The notes under the pieces: generated by a model
Told to the model about the DNA's origin: nothing
Databases searched by the model: none
The model's input: the letters and a program-made list of their open reading frames with translations, nothing else
Position numbers and translations under genes: made by a program
Part shown: piece by piece, positions 36,372 through 45,741 of the stretch
Layout: every line of letters starts with the position of its first letter
Numbering within the stretch: the stretch's first letter is position 1
Origin: Halobacillus campisalis
GTDB taxonomy: Bacteria > Bacillota > Bacilli > Bacillales > Halobacillaceae
Reading direction: 5' to 3'
Length of the DNA: 64,000 nt
NCBI RefSeq assembly: GCF_030345335.1
Contig: NZ_JAPVRC010000001.1
Span: 186,001 to 250,000, forward strand

Positions 36372-37304
36372 TTATTGTGCTTCTGATTTTTTATCATAAT
36401 TTAATGAAGCTACTGCATCATGCAAGTGAATGGATTCTTCGTTCCTGCATTCAACGGAAAAAGCTTCCACGAAATCATATTCATACAGGTCTGCTGCGAC
36501 AAGACGGACGATATCCTCAACAAAACGAGGATTTTCATAAGCTTGTTCAGTGACCATTTTCTCATCAGGACGTTTAAGAACAGGGTGGATTCTGGCACTT
36601 GCATTACTTTCTGCTGCTTCAAGCAGTGCGGCTTTCCAGTCAATCGTTTGTTCGTCGAAGTCTTCGGTCAGTTTGACGCTCATCGTTACATTTCCGCGCT
36701 GATTGTGGGCGCTGTATTCACTGATTTCTTTGGAACAAGGGCAGAGCGTCGTAATTTTTCCTGTAAGAGTGACGGTAACATCAAATCCTGTTTCAGCATC
36801 GTACAGAACTTTGATTGTTGCATCGGCATAATTCATACCTGCTAAATCAGAATAAGGTCCCTTGCGCTCGAAAAACCACGGGAAGGATACTTCTATTTCT
36901 GAGTCACTCTCGTTTAAACGGCCGGCCAGTTCTTCTGTGAATTTTTTTAATGTTTCAATATCCACTGCAAATCCCTGGCGGTGATAATGATCAAGCTGCT
37001 CCGTGAATCGGCTCATATTTGTCCCTTTGCTGCCCTGGGAAATAGAAGACCCAAAGGAGAAGGTGCCTATAGTTGTCTGTATTTCAGGCGTGAGCTGACT
37101 CGGTATAGTGATCGGATGCTTTACATTCGAAATACCGACCATATCTATGTCGAAGAGGAAGTCTTTCTTCGAATTTTGTAAATCTGCCATCTTGCTTTTT
37201 TCTACAGGTTTCGTGCGCGGCCCGGGTGTGACGGAGCCGAATAATTTATGGCGTTCTTCTTTATTAGGAAGCTGTTTGTTTTTGTTCAATTCTGTTTGAT
37301 TCAT
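36372..37304 (-). CDS. folE2: GTP cyclohydrolase FolE2 (type IB)
   Basis: FolE2 converts GTP to dihydroneopterin triphosphate, the first step of folate synthesis. It is the metal-promiscuous alternative to zinc-dependent FolE. The 310 residues contain VGISNVKHPI, FSFGSSISQGSKGTNMSRFT, SFPWFFERKGPYSDLAGMNY, the active-site cysteine in LCPCSKEIS, HNQRGNV and FVEDIVRLVAADLY. The N-terminal 45 residues are a charged lead. In B. subtilis folE2 is induced by zinc starvation through Zur; a weak Zur-like site lies upstream here. Confidence 0.95.
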   Translation of the reverse strand: MNQTELNKNKQLPNKEERHKLFGSVTPGPRTKPVEKSKMADLQNSKKDFLFDIDMVGISNVKHPITIPSQLTPEIQTTIGTFSFGSSISQGSKGTNMSRFTEQLDHYHRQGFAVDIETLKKFTEELAGRLNESDSEIEVSFPWFFERKGPYSDLAGMNYADATIKVLYDAETGFDVTVTLTGKITTLCPCSKEISEYSAHNQRGNVTMSVKLTEDFDEQTIDWKAALLEAAESNASARIHPVLKRPDEKMVTEQAYENPRFVEDIVRLVAADLYEYDFVEAFSVECRNEESIHLHDAVASLNYDKKSEAQ

Positions 37305-37351
37305 AATGAGGACTCCTTTCAGACCTGCTTATACGTCAAAGTATACAATAT

Positions 37352-37376
37352 GTAGAATCGTTAATAAAATTTATTG
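37352..37376 (-). promoter_or_regulatory. Weak Zur-like site before folE2
   Basis: AATCGTTAAT (37356-37365) resembles the left half of the Bacillus Zur box (AAATCGTAATNATTACGATTT); the right half is poor. It lies over the likely -35 side of a TATACT -10 on the minus strand (complement of 37341-37346). Confidence 0.3.
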
Positions 37377-37417
37377 CTTTTATAATGCGCTGTATGAAAT
37401 TGATTATACACACACAA

Positions 37418-37449
37418 AGAAGCCTACGACAATAGAAATGCCGCAGGTT
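37418..37449 (-). terminator. Terminator after plsY
   Basis: On the minus strand CCTGCGGC and GTCGTAGG pair with two wobbles around an AT-rich loop, followed by CTTCTTTG. It sits right after the plsY stop. Confidence 0.55.
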
Positions 37450-38031
37450 TTACATCCACGTGATCTTAGGCTCCGTTTTGTTCATTATTCGCTTGATGTT
37501 CGAACGATGACGGTAGATGACAAAAACAGTAAATACTGCAATGATGATAGATAAACCGTACTCTCCTAAAAGAAGCGTTACGATGAAGGTCACAATTCCC
37601 GTCACCATAGAAGCTAGTGAAACATACTTACTCAAGTATAGAAGGAGGAAAAAGGTTCCAAGCAAGATCGCAAACACAAGAGGATTGACTCCGAGCACCA
37701 CACCTGCTGATGTAGCTACGGCTTTTCCACCTTTAAAGCCTGCAAAAACGGGGTACATATGTCCGATTACTGCAAAGACTCCAATTACAAGCGGAATCAC
37801 ATCTGCACCAAACAGGACAGGAATAACAGCGGCAGCCGTTCCTTTCAAAATATCGGCGATCGTTACGATCAGGCCCGCCTTTAAACCGAGTACTCTGAAT
37901 GTGTTGGTGCCTCCAAGGTTTCCGCTTCCATGCTCTCGTATATCTATACCATAGCCCATCTTACCGACAATAAGACCAGAGGGAATTGCTCCTAAGAGAT
38001 AAGCAATTATAATAAAAATGAAATATTCCAT
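37450..38031 (-). CDS. plsY: Acyl-phosphate glycerol-3-phosphate acyltransferase PlsY
   Basis: PlsY is the membrane enzyme that acylates glycerol-3-phosphate using acyl-phosphate, opening phospholipid synthesis. The 193 residues have about five membrane helices and the three conserved loops: [12 protein letters not shown] with [30 protein letters not shown], and [14 protein letters not shown] at 38029-38031 follows AAGGAG at nine bases; an upstream in-frame TTG overlaps the spacing. As in B. subtilis (yneS), it is near parEC but here moved apart by zwf-gnd and other genes. Confidence 0.94.
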   Translation of the reverse strand: MEYFIFIIIAYLLGAIPSGLIVGKMGYGIDIREHGSGNLGGTNTFRVLGLKAGLIVTIADILKGTAAAVIPVLFGADVIPLVIGVFAVIGHMYPVFAGFKGGKAVATSAGVVLGVNPLVFAILLGTFFLLLYLSKYVSLASMVTGIVTFIVTLLLGEYGLSIIIAVFTVFVIYRHRSNIKRIMNKTEPKITWM

Positions 38032-38218
38032 GATGTACAACTCCTTACGTCTTTGTTATTAGTTTATCATTATATCTGGTGTTAAAGAACAAAAAAGTTA
38101 TAGGCAGATAGATTTTGTATGGAAAAAAAGAGAGGCGGGAAAGAAATCGTCGAGAAATTTTTAAATTATATGGCTGCTTCATTTATATAATATTTTATCG
38201 CTTTAAAGCCTTTTACCT

Positions 38219-38246
38219 TTGACATATGATTTATATCATTTAGAAT
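38219..38246 (+). promoter_or_regulatory. zwf promoter
   Basis: TTGACA (38219-38224) and TAGAAT (38241-38246) with a 16-bp spacer. The predicted start is near 38253, leaving a leader of about 150 nt before zwf. Confidence 0.68.
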
Positions 38247-38294
38247 ATTGAATTAGTGGCGAATGAATAAGATTAATTACGATCGTTAATGCTT

Positions 38295-38363
38295 GAGAGA
38301 AGGTTCGGAACCAACGTTCAATTGTGAAATCGATCCCAGGTTTCCAAGGAACGAACAGCTCTC
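38295..38363 (+). promoter_or_regulatory. Structured leader of zwf
   Basis: Within the predicted leader, GAGAG...GTTCG (38295-38307) pairs with CGAAC...CTCTC (38352-38363), enclosing a region with the small palindrome GGTTCGGAACC (38302-38312). It matches no riboswitch or T-box I know and lacks a T tract, so it is not a plain terminator. Confidence 0.45.
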
Positions 38364-38402
38364 TATCATGCAGTATTAACGGGAAAAGTGGAGGAAAAAC
38401 TA

Positions 38403-39854
38403 TTGGATTCTATATCGTTTATTTTATTTGGCTCGACTGGAGATCTTGCTAAGAGAAAAATTTACCCTGCTTTATATAATTTGTTCATTGAGAAATCTAT
38501 GCCTCAATCCTTTTCAGTCATCGGATTAGGCCGCAGGGATTGGTCTCACGAAGAATTCCAAAGAAATGTAGAGGATGCAGTATATACATTCTCCAGAAGT
38601 TCTGTTGATAAAGAGACGATGGAACAGTTTCTCCAATCTTTCAGATACCATTCATTGGATTTGACGGAGCGCGAAGGATATGACCAACTTCTAAAGGTCG
38701 TTCAGGAGCGGGAAAACGAGCTGAACATAGTAGAAAACAGGATGATTTACTTATCAGTCTCACCAAAGTTGTTTGATATTGCGATATCAAATATAGAGAA
38801 AAGCGGGCTCACAGATACTAAAGGCTGGAAGCGCTTGATTATTGAAAAACCTTTTGGTCACGATCTTGAGTCGGCAAGAGAATTGAACCGGAGAATAAGT
38901 ACGGTGTTCGAGGAAAAAGAAATTTACCGCATCGATCATTACCTTGGAAAGCCAATGGTTCAAAATATCGAAGCACTCGAGCATTCAAATCCAGTACTTC
39001 AAGCCCTATGGAATAAAGAGTATATTGCCAACATGCAAATTACTGCAAGTGAAATCGTCGGGGTCGAGAGCCGGGCAGGTTATTATGATAAAGTAGGAGC
39101 TATTCGCGACATGGTCCAGAACCATATTTTACAACTTTTGATGATGACTTCTATGCACTTGCCGCATGAAATGAATGCTGAAAATGTCCGGAATCAAAAG
39201 AAAAAAGTGATGGAGTCTCTACGCCCTCTAACGAAGGCGAACGTAGCAAAAGAAGTTATCCGCGGACAATATGGTCCTGGGGTTATTAATGATGAGAACG
39301 TACCTGGATACTTGGACGAAGAAGGCATCCCGGCCGGCTCACGAAATGATACATTTATCGCAGCGAGGCTGTGGATAGACAACGATTTCTGGGAAGGTGT
39401 TCCATTTTATATTAGAACAGGCAAGCGGATGAAGGAAAAGTCTACTCGCATCGTGATTGAATTCAAGAGCCCTGAGGGTAAGAACCGTTTTGAGGATGAA
39501 AACCTGGCTCCGAATTTATTAATCATCGAAATCAGTCCTAATAAAGGGGTCACTTTACAGTTGAACAGCAAGAACTCATTGAATAATGGGAAGCTTGAAC
39601 CTGTGCACATTAACTTTTCCAAAGATCAAAGCGACCTGCCGGAAGCCTATGAACTACTTATAGCAGATGCCATAAAAGGTGATCAGACTTACTTTGCCCA
39701 TTGGAATGAAGTCGAGTTGTCCTGGCAATGGGTCCAGCCGATTCTGGAAACTTATGAGGAAGACACTGCTCCTCTTCATATTTACGAGGCAGGATCGATG
39801 GGACCAAAAGCCGCCAATGAACTGATTAATAAAGAAGGTTTCCGTTGGTGGTAG
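38403..39854 (+). CDS. zwf: Glucose-6-phosphate 1-dehydrogenase
   Basis: Zwf oxidises glucose-6-phosphate to 6-phosphogluconolactone with NADP+, the entry of the oxidative pentose phosphate pathway. The 483 residues include the GSTGDLAKRKIYPALY nucleotide motif, EKPFGHDLESA, the active-site RIDHYLGKPMVQN and RNDTFIAARLWIDN. TTG 38403 follows GGAGG by eight bases; GTG 38388 would start inside that ribosome binding site. gnd, the enzyme two steps later, follows 59 bp on, and tkt is at 21 kb. Confidence 0.95.
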   Translation: MDSISFILFGSTGDLAKRKIYPALYNLFIEKSMPQSFSVIGLGRRDWSHEEFQRNVEDAVYTFSRSSVDKETMEQFLQSFRYHSLDLTEREGYDQLLKVVQERENELNIVENRMIYLSVSPKLFDIAISNIEKSGLTDTKGWKRLIIEKPFGHDLESARELNRRISTVFEEKEIYRIDHYLGKPMVQNIEALEHSNPVLQALWNKEYIANMQITASEIVGVESRAGYYDKVGAIRDMVQNHILQLLMMTSMHLPHEMNAENVRNQKKKVMESLRPLTKANVAKEVIRGQYGPGVINDENVPGYLDEEGIPAGSRNDTFIAARLWIDNDFWEGVPFYIRTGKRMKEKSTRIVIEFKSPEGKNRFEDENLAPNLLIIEISPNKGVTLQLNSKNSLNNGKLEPVHINFSKDQSDLPEAYELLIADAIKGDQTYFAHWNEVELSWQWVQPILETYEEDTAPLHIYEAGSMGPKAANELINKEGFRWW

Positions 39855-39913
39855 AAAAAGATGACCCAATCATGGAATAATTAAACTGGAAAAATAAAAA
39901 GGAGATGAAGAAT

Positions 39914-41323
39914 TTGACGCAGGAAATTGGTGTAATTGGATTAGCTGTAATGGGAAAAAATTTAGCTTTAAACATTGAAAGCCGAGGGTACTCTGTATCA
40001 GTGTACAACCGTACAAAAGAGAAAACGGATGATTTTCTTAACAATGAAGCTGAAGGGAAAAACTTCAATGGAACTTCATCTATTGAGGAATTCGTGAACT
40101 CTTTGGAAAAGCCTAGAAAAATCCTTTTAATGGTGAAAGCTGGTCCAGCAACTGATGCTACGATCGAATCGCTTTTACCTCACCTTGATCAAGGAGATAT
40201 ACTTATCGACGGAGGAAACACGTTCTATCAGGATACAATCCGCCGAAATAAAGAATTAGAGGAATCAGGTATCCACTTCATTGGTACTGGAGTTTCAGGC
40301 GGGGAAGAAGGAGCTCTGACCGGCCCATCAATTATGCCTGGCGGACAGAAAGAAGCTTACGAACACGTACGTCCTATTCTAGAAGCCATTGCTGCAAGAG
40401 TCGAAGATGTTCCTTGTACGACCTACATCGGTCCTAATGGAGCAGGACACTATGTCAAGATGGTTCATAATGGTATTGAATACGGGGATATGCAGCTTAT
40501 TTCTGAAGCTTATTTCATTTTGAAAAATGTTGTAGGACTGACTGCTCAAGAACTTCATGAAGTATTTTCAGAATGGAATAATGGCGAGCTGGACAGCTAC
40601 TTAATTGAAATTACGGCTGATATTTTCACTAAAATTGATGAGGAGACAGGCAAACCACTTGTTGACGTTATTTTAGATACGGCAGGACAGAAAGGGACAG
40701 GGAAATGGACAAGCATCAGCTCCCTAGAACTCGGAGTACCTCTTCCTGTCATTACAGAATCGGTGTTTTCCCGCTTCCTTTCAGCTATGAAGGAAGAACG
40801 TGTGAAAGCCAGCAAGATTTTGAGCGGCCCGGACGTGAAGCCATTTACGGGTGACAAAGCGGAAGTGATTGAGTCTGTACGCAAAGCTCTTTACTTCAGC
40901 AAAATCGTTTCTTATGCTCAAGGATTCGCTCAGATGCGTTCGGCTTCAGAGGAAAATGAGTGGAACTTACAGTACGGGGATATCGCCATGATTTTCCGCG
41001 GTGGTTGTATCATTCGCGCGCAGTTCCTACAAAAAATCAAAGAGGCTTACGATCGTGAAGCTGACTTAGATAACTTGCTGCTGGATCCGTATTTCAGCAA
41101 TATTGCTGAGAACTATCAGTCAAGTCTTCGCGAAGTCCTTTCGCTGGCGATTGATCGCGGAATCCCAGTTCCGGCTTTCTCAAGCGCTATCGCTTATTAT
41201 GACAGTTACCGAACAGAAACACTGCCAGCAAACCTTCTGCAAGCCCAGCGTGACTATTTTGGAGCTCATACGTATCAAAGAATTGATAAAGATGGAGTTT
41301 TCCATACAGAATGGCTGAAATAA
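39914..41323 (+). CDS. gnd: 6-phosphogluconate dehydrogenase, decarboxylating
   Basis: The 469-residue enzyme makes ribulose-5-phosphate, CO2 and NADPH. It shows the Rossmann motif [51 protein letters not shown], and the catalytic [19 protein letters not shown] 39914 follows AAAGGAGATG; the ATG at 39905 is on top of the ribosome binding site. The length equals B. subtilis GndA. It forms an operon with zwf. Confidence 0.95.
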   Translation: MTQEIGVIGLAVMGKNLALNIESRGYSVSVYNRTKEKTDDFLNNEAEGKNFNGTSSIEEFVNSLEKPRKILLMVKAGPATDATIESLLPHLDQGDILIDGGNTFYQDTIRRNKELEESGIHFIGTGVSGGEEGALTGPSIMPGGQKEAYEHVRPILEAIAARVEDVPCTTYIGPNGAGHYVKMVHNGIEYGDMQLISEAYFILKNVVGLTAQELHEVFSEWNNGELDSYLIEITADIFTKIDEETGKPLVDVILDTAGQKGTGKWTSISSLELGVPLPVITESVFSRFLSAMKEERVKASKILSGPDVKPFTGDKAEVIESVRKALYFSKIVSYAQGFAQMRSASEENEWNLQYGDIAMIFRGGCIIRAQFLQKIKEAYDREADLDNLLLDPYFSNIAENYQSSLREVLSLAIDRGIPVPAFSSAIAYYDSYRTETLPANLLQAQRDYFGAHTYQRIDKDGVFHTEWLK

Positions 41324-41332
41324 TAGATACAC

Positions 41333-41368
41333 AAAGGATGACGTGCTCAAAAGCACGTCATCCTTTTT
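41333..41368 (+). terminator. Terminator after gnd
   Basis: A perfect 15-bp stem AAAGGATGACGTGCT (41333-41347) / AGCACGTCATCCTTT (41352-41366) with a 4-nt loop and a T run. Confidence 0.95.
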
Positions 41369-41456
41369 AACTGTTGAAAAAGTGTGGAAAACCGTTCTGT
41401 TTTGAGTTTAGTATTCAGAATGCTGGAAAACAACTCGTTTTCCAAAAGGGAACGCC

Positions 41457-41714
41457 ATGATTTATCGCTCACTACGTTCGCTGTGGGTATGTAAGTTAAG
41501 GCTAAAAGTTAGCTCTGCGGAATTTACCATCGGGCATAATGTAGCCAGTAGAAGGGAAGTCGACGAAGTAATGCAGCAGGCTGAAGCCGCTGGGGCAAAA
41601 ATTACGGACCCGGCTAAAGATACATTCTGGGGCGGCTACTCCGGTCACTTTCTGGATTTGGATGTGCATCTGTGGGAGGTTGTATGGAACCCTGAATGGG
41701 AATTAGAAGATTAA
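41457..41714 (+). pseudogene. Truncated VOC/glyoxalase family gene
   Basis: Only the C-terminal half of a vicinal-oxygen-chelate protein is present: from about 41518 the frame reads EFTIGHNVASRREVDEVMQQ, AGAKITDPAKDTFWGGYSGH and ends HLWEVVWNPEWELED. The N-terminal betaalphabetabetabeta unit is missing, and the bases before it do not look like VOC and lack a ribosome binding site. It is most likely a dead remnant. It marks the start of a decayed stretch that reaches to 43.4 kb. Confidence 0.7.
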
Positions 41715-42012
41715 ATAGCCTTAGAATATTAAGAAAGCCAGGTTTTGTTAATGATCTGGCTTTCGTTTTAAGATATTTATATTGAATTAGCGTCTTCCGG
41801 ATAAGGGGGCTTCAGCTTAATATCACAAATCAAAAATCGGTTCCAAAACTAAAGGAACCGATTTTTGAGGCAATGATTTTCTTAATATGGTAAATCAGCA
41901 TTTTCCTGACAATACCCCTTAATGATTTTTTTCATCGTAGAGGTAGAGGATAATATCCTTACTCTACCTCTATAATTTTCTAACTTGTTTTCGACCATAA
42001 ATTCATTTCCCA
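41715..42012. other. Gene-free stretch after the VOC remnant
   Basis: Holds two likely hairpins: AAGCCAG/CTGGCTT near 41734-41763 and an AAATCGGTTCC/GGAACCGATTT stem near 41831-41869 followed by T residues. These look like terminators left over from lost genes. No ORF is supported. Confidence 0.45.
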
Positions 42013-42670
42013 TTATTTGAGTTGAACTTTTTCTTCACCTATTTGAATATACCATTTACCTTGAGCAAATCTTTCTTTAGAAACTTCATACACTTCAATC
42101 GCAGTAACACTGATATCAGGGTTTAAGTCAGACAAAATCTTTGAATTATCAATATCTGTTTCCACTGCATAACCACTACTAGCATCAACATCGGAGTCAT
42201 ACATAGTACCCTTTTCGTCAACTAGGTTAATCGAAGGATAAATCAAACATTCCCACGGGTTCTTCAGAAACGTTTTTCATTGTATATTGAATGGCTGCAA
42301 AAGTTCCCCCATCCGATACCTTCTTACCAAGAAAATCAGGATCTCCGACTACATCCTTCTCTTCAAATTTAATTATACTTATTTCCAACTGATCTCCCTT
42401 GGCTGTAAAAGTATCGCCAATACTATAGACGGTTTCTTCACTTTCAGACTTAGCTTTTGTCTCATTTTCAATGCTAACTGTTGAAGCTTCTTCACTTCCA
42501 GCCCCACTTAATGCACTTCCTAAAATAGATATAAGGATAATACCAGCAATAAACGTCATTACTTTGTGCCTCATAAACCAGTTCCGTTGATCTTTTCCGC
42601 AGTCTGGACATTTCTTAACACCCTTTGCAATATCCTTTTCACATGCTTTGCATGACACCAATTTTGACAT
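42013..42670 (-). pseudogene. Zinc-ribbon/DUF4352 membrane protein, frameshifted
   Basis: On the minus strand an N-terminal zinc ribbon (CKACEKDIAKGVKKCPDCGK), a membrane helix (KVMTFIAGIILISILGSALS) and a DUF4352-like domain begin at 42670, then the frame breaks. After VGMFD the natural continuation YPSINLVDEKGTMYDSDVDA is found in another frame from 42246. The break is in an A/T triplet at 42240-42242 (one base too many). Restoring it gives a single protein of about 218 residues. GGGGG lies before the ATG. It may be a real recent mutation or a sequencing error. Confidence 0.75.
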
Positions 42671-42824
42671 AATTGAAAAGCCCCCTAATTATAATGTATG
42701 ACTCTATTTAATATTACTTCAATATTGAGATTTAATCTATAAAATATGGTTTTATTGTAAAATATCATTAATAATGGGATAATCAGGGTTGGAAAAACAA
42801 GAAGGCAAAAACAACCGTACTTAA

Positions 42825-43043
42825 ATTTTAGGGTTTGAATTTTTTTGTCTTTTAGGGGTAACGCCAAAAAGTCTATATCCGGAACATATCTACCGATACA
42901 ACTATTCAATCCTGTTCTTTAGTCCACTAATTGATATTATAAGTGCTTTTATGGTGAAAGGATGGAAGAAGTGGTTGCTTATTTTTATCAAAATTTTCTT
43001 TGTCATCAGATTTCTTCTGATGATTATGGGATGTGAAATATAA
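42825..43043 (+). pseudogene. Remnant of a membrane protein C-terminus
   Basis: A start-less open frame of 73 codons encodes FFCLLGVTPKSLYPEHIYRY and a hydrophobic run (WKKWLLIFIKIFFVIRFLLM), ending MGCEI. The composition is protein-like, but no start or ribosome binding site is present. I could not name the family. It directly precedes a GNAT remnant in the next codons. Confidence 0.3.
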
Positions 43044-43144
43044 AAAATAGAAAGGCAACTGTAACAGATGAAGAGGGGGTGGCAAAAGTTCAGTTTGATA
43101 GCTGGCATTCAACATACAGGAACATAGTACCTGACGAGTATTAA
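43043..43144 (+). pseudogene. GNAT acetyltransferase N-terminal remnant
   Basis: The frame reads RKATVTDEEGVAKVQFDSWH then STYRNIVPDEY and stops at 43142-43144. This is the typical first helix and strand of a GNAT N-acetyltransferase (DAxxVAxVxxDSWxxTYxxIVPDEYL). A one-base shift allows LRKMT to continue after the stop. The acetyl-CoA-binding part is absent, so this is a fragment. Confidence 0.5.
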
Positions 43145-43156
43145 GGAAGATGACCT

Positions 43157-43388
43157 AAGAGTCGGGATGCTGCAGATACCATAAATTTTCTTGATATTCA
43201 CAGAACAATCTAGCGGAAGACTTCTTGCAATGGTGCAAACATTTTGAAAATAAAAGAATATATATATAGTTTCTCACGATGGAACGATTACATCGTACAG
43301 TCAGATTATTCTTGGTAAAGAACTTACAAGAAATGATTTCCCTAAAGAAACTAGGGCTTTAGTTGAAAAAGTCCAATATAAGAAATAA
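43157..43388 (+). pseudogene. Histidine phosphatase family remnant
   Basis: Pieces in shifting frames give AADTINFLDIHRT, NLAEDFLQWCKHFENKRIYI and, after a slip in an AT-dinucleotide run at about 43258-43268, VSHDGTITSYSQIILGKELT ending LVEKVQYKK. This is the C-terminal part of a phosphoglycerate-mutase-like phosphatase with the second catalytic His in SHDGT. At least two frameshifts and no N-terminus mark it as a pseudogene. Confidence 0.5.
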
Positions 43389-43454
43389 GAACTATTACTT
43401 CACAACTTAAGTTGCAATTTTCAGCTATAAAAGCGGCTATAAAATCTTCACGCT

Positions 43455-43500
43455 AAAAAAATGCCTAACAAATTCACAAAAAATTTGTTAGGCATTTCCT
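43455..43500 (-). terminator. Terminator after the cyclase gene
   Basis: A 16-bp stem AAATGCCTAACAAATT (43459-43474) / AATTTGTTAGGCATTT (43482-43497), with a run of T on the minus strand after it. It lies about 35 bp past the stop of the minus-strand cyclase gene and may work in both directions. Confidence 0.88.
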
Positions 43501-43533
43501 ATTGCATTTTAAAGTGTGTCTTCTTTTTAAAAG

Positions 43534-44151
43534 TTATTGATCTTTATCAAACAGTACAACTCTGGCAGGTGATGCATCAGTACCGATTAATTTCATCGGA
43601 GCTGCAATCATCTGGTACGCTTTAGCGCCCACATCTTTTAAACGTAAGCCCTCTATGACAATTATATCTGCAGCGAATAAAGCCTTGTGTGTCGGATGCT
43701 CAGGCTGACTGCGCTCAATACCTAAAGAGTCTATACCTACACCGCGAATCTTCTTCTCTGCTAAATAGCGTGCCCCATCTTCTTTTAAATAGATGAATTC
43801 AAAATTGAAGTCATCTTCGAATGAATTTTTCGTCTTCAACAGTAGAAAATCATTTTCTTCAATCGTTACACTCTCTAAGTCAGCTTTAGTGATTCCGTCT
43901 TCTACATGGGTAAGGTCCAATACTTTCGCTTCACCAATCAACTTGTTCATCGAAATCGATTCGAACGTGTCTCCATCATTCACCATATGTAACGGTGCAT
44001 CGATATGCGTCCCCGTGTGGGCATCAATTTCTAAGCGAGATTCAGTGACATGGCCGTTCGTGTTCCTTTTAAAGTTCGGTTGTTTTTCAGGCTTGTTTTT
44101 ATAAACAGGCATTCCTTCATAAACAGGCTGGGTAATATCAATCATTTTCAT
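43534..44151 (-). CDS. Cyclase family protein (arylformamidase-like)
   Basis: The 205-residue protein belongs to the putative cyclase/KynB family of metal-dependent hydrolases. The signature HTGTHIDAPLH is intact, with DITQPVYEGMPVYKNKPEKQ at the N-terminus and VIEGLRLKDVGAKAYQMIAA near the end. Bacterial members include kynurenine formamidase and isatin hydrolase. No other tryptophan-degradation gene is near, so the substrate is open. AAGGAG lies before the ATG. Confidence 0.88.
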   Translation of the reverse strand: MKMIDITQPVYEGMPVYKNKPEKQPNFKRNTNGHVTESRLEIDAHTGTHIDAPLHMVNDGDTFESISMNKLIGEAKVLDLTHVEDGITKADLESVTIEENDFLLLKTKNSFEDDFNFEFIYLKEDGARYLAEKKIRGVGIDSLGIERSQPEHPTHKALFAADIIVIEGLRLKDVGAKAYQMIAAPMKLIGTDASPARVVLFDKDQ

Positions 44152-44315
44152 AATAAAACTCCTTTCATGAGCATGTTTTATTCGTCACTACTATTCTTAC
44201 ATGCTTTATCTTTCGTAGCAAACGATAGGTGAGCAACGGGTCTCTTTTCTCACGTGAAAAAGAGGAATTTATCACGTTTTGTCGAAAGATTTATATAAAC
44301 AGGGGTGTGATCGTG

Positions 44316-44531
44316 ATGCAGCAAATCAACTTATTTGAAATAGGCGCAGAAAATGAGGATCCTTTATACATCCAATTGAAGGGTTTGAATCATGAAGAAG
44401 AGCGCAAAAATATTTCGGTTTTTGATGTTTATTATAACCAGTTCGGCCTCTATGAAATTGAAAGTGATGATATTCATGTATGTTTTCATTCTATCGATGA
44501 ATGCTACAGCTACTTACGTAAGCATGTATAA
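44316..44531 (+). CDS. Small hypothetical protein (71 aa)
   Basis: I do not recognise this gene. ATG 44316 follows AGGGGTG. The product is acidic (MQQINLFEIGAENEDPLYIQ ... VFDVYYNQFGLYEIESDDIH, SIDECYSYLRKHV) and looks like a small globular beta-type protein. It is divergent from the cyclase gene and 79 bp before the AI-2E transporter gene. Confidence 0.65.
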   Translation: MQQINLFEIGAENEDPLYIQLKGLNHEEERKNISVFDVYYNQFGLYEIESDDIHVCFHSIDECYSYLRKHV

Positions 44532-44610
44532 AAATTTTTAACTTGTAAGGTTAGTACAGCTGGTAATGAGGTATACACTCCTTATAAACTGTAATGACGG
44601 AGGTATACAT

Positions 44611-45675
44611 ATGTGGTATCAAAAGCCATTTTTTAAATACATAACGGGATTAATCCTGGTTTTAGTCGCTATTTTTTTTCTTGATTTGCTGCACTTCTTT
44701 TCACCTATCCAAACGATAATAAGTACACTATTTTTTCCGATATTAATAGCAGGGTTCTTATATTATATATTGAATCCTTTTGTGCGATGGATTTCTAAAA
44801 TCAAGTATATACCTGTTTCAGGGAGTATATTACTTGTATACACGGTGATTGCCGGTATAATTTATTCTGCGTATACGCTACTTGCGAGTACCATTAGAGA
44901 ACAATTTTCAGGGCTATCCAATGACCTTCCGGAAAAATTGAAGAAGCGTGCGAAAGAAACGGAGCAGATGATTGAAGAAAATGATAGAGGGATGATTGGG
45001 GATGTTCGACAGACCGTGACCAGTTTTTTCAGCGATCTTGCCCAGACAGCTGGGGATAATGCGATAGAAATCTTTTCTACAATTACCGGAGCATTAACAG
45101 TCCTTATTGTTGTACCCTTTGTGCTTTTTTATTTTTTAAAGGATGACCATCGATTAATCCCTTTCCTGCTCCGATTTATTCCTGGGAACCACCAGCAGGA
45201 AGGAAAAAAACTATTAAAAAATATCGATCAGACACTTGGTGCGTATATAATCGGACAAATTACGGTGGCCTTTACTGACGGGGTATTAATGTACATCGGT
45301 TATTTGATTATCGGACTGGATTATGCCCTTGTTTTGGCTGTATTCGTTTTTGTGACGGCTGTCGTGCCTTTTTTTGGTCCGATCATCGGCGTTCTTCCGG
45401 CTCTCGTAGTCAGTCTGACTCAGGAGCCTACTATGGTGATATACGTGCTTGTATTGCTGGTCATCGTCCAGCAGCTGGAGGGGAATATCGTAGCTCCGGT
45501 CGTATTAGGTAACAGGTTGGATCTTCATCCGTTAACAATTATTCTACTCTTAATTGTAGCAGCGGCTTTATATGGTTTTATCGGGATGCTGATTGCAGTG
45601 CCTCTATACGCAGTGTTCAAAGTCACTATAAAAAATTTATATCAATTTTTCAGGCTGCGAAAAGTCTTGAAGTAA
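44611..45675 (+). CDS. AI-2E family transporter (membrane permease)
   Basis: This polytopic membrane protein of 354 residues is of the AI-2E/YtvI/PerM family. Around seven to eight membrane helices are seen, with a soluble loop near residues 90-150 and the conserved LDLHPLTIILLLIVAAALYG and PFFGPIIGVLPALVVSL stretches. Some relatives are Na+(Li+)/H+ antiporters in halophilic bacilli, others exporters of unknown substrate. ATG 44611 follows ACGGAGG. It lies before the osmoprotectant importer, which makes an ion-related role tempting but unproven. Confidence 0.85.
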   Translation: MWYQKPFFKYITGLILVLVAIFFLDLLHFFSPIQTIISTLFFPILIAGFLYYILNPFVRWISKIKYIPVSGSILLVYTVIAGIIYSAYTLLASTIREQFSGLSNDLPEKLKKRAKETEQMIEENDRGMIGDVRQTVTSFFSDLAQTAGDNAIEIFSTITGALTVLIVVPFVLFYFLKDDHRLIPFLLRFIPGNHQQEGKKLLKNIDQTLGAYIIGQITVAFTDGVLMYIGYLIIGLDYALVLAVFVFVTAVVPFFGPIIGVLPALVVSLTQEPTMVIYVLVLLVIVQQLEGNIVAPVVLGNRLDLHPLTIILLLIVAAALYGFIGMLIAVPLYAVFKVTIKNLYQFFRLRKVLK

Positions 45676-45678
45676 AAT

Positions 45679-45705
45679 GTTTCGAATAAAAGATGTTCGG
45701 GGAAT
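45679..45705 (+). promoter_or_regulatory. Possible sigma-B promoter of opuFA
   Basis: GTTTCG (45679-45684) and GGGAAT (45700-45705) with a 15-bp spacer resemble the sigma-B elements GTTTAA and GGGTAT. It lies about 37 bp before opuFA. Stress control of osmoprotectant uptake by sigma-B is known for opuE and opuD in B. subtilis. Confidence 0.38.
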
Positions 45706-45741
45706 ACATTGTGCATATTTGTTTTTAAGGGGAGAAATGGA

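Noticed and set aside
36420-36845. Plus-strand open frame of 141 codons
   Set aside because: Antisense to folE2; no ribosome binding site, cysteine- and phenylalanine-rich as expected from the complement.
42685-43115. Three overlapping minus-strand open frames of 60-75 codons
   Set aside because: No ribosome binding sites; plus-strand frames across the same DNA match GNAT and membrane-protein patterns better.
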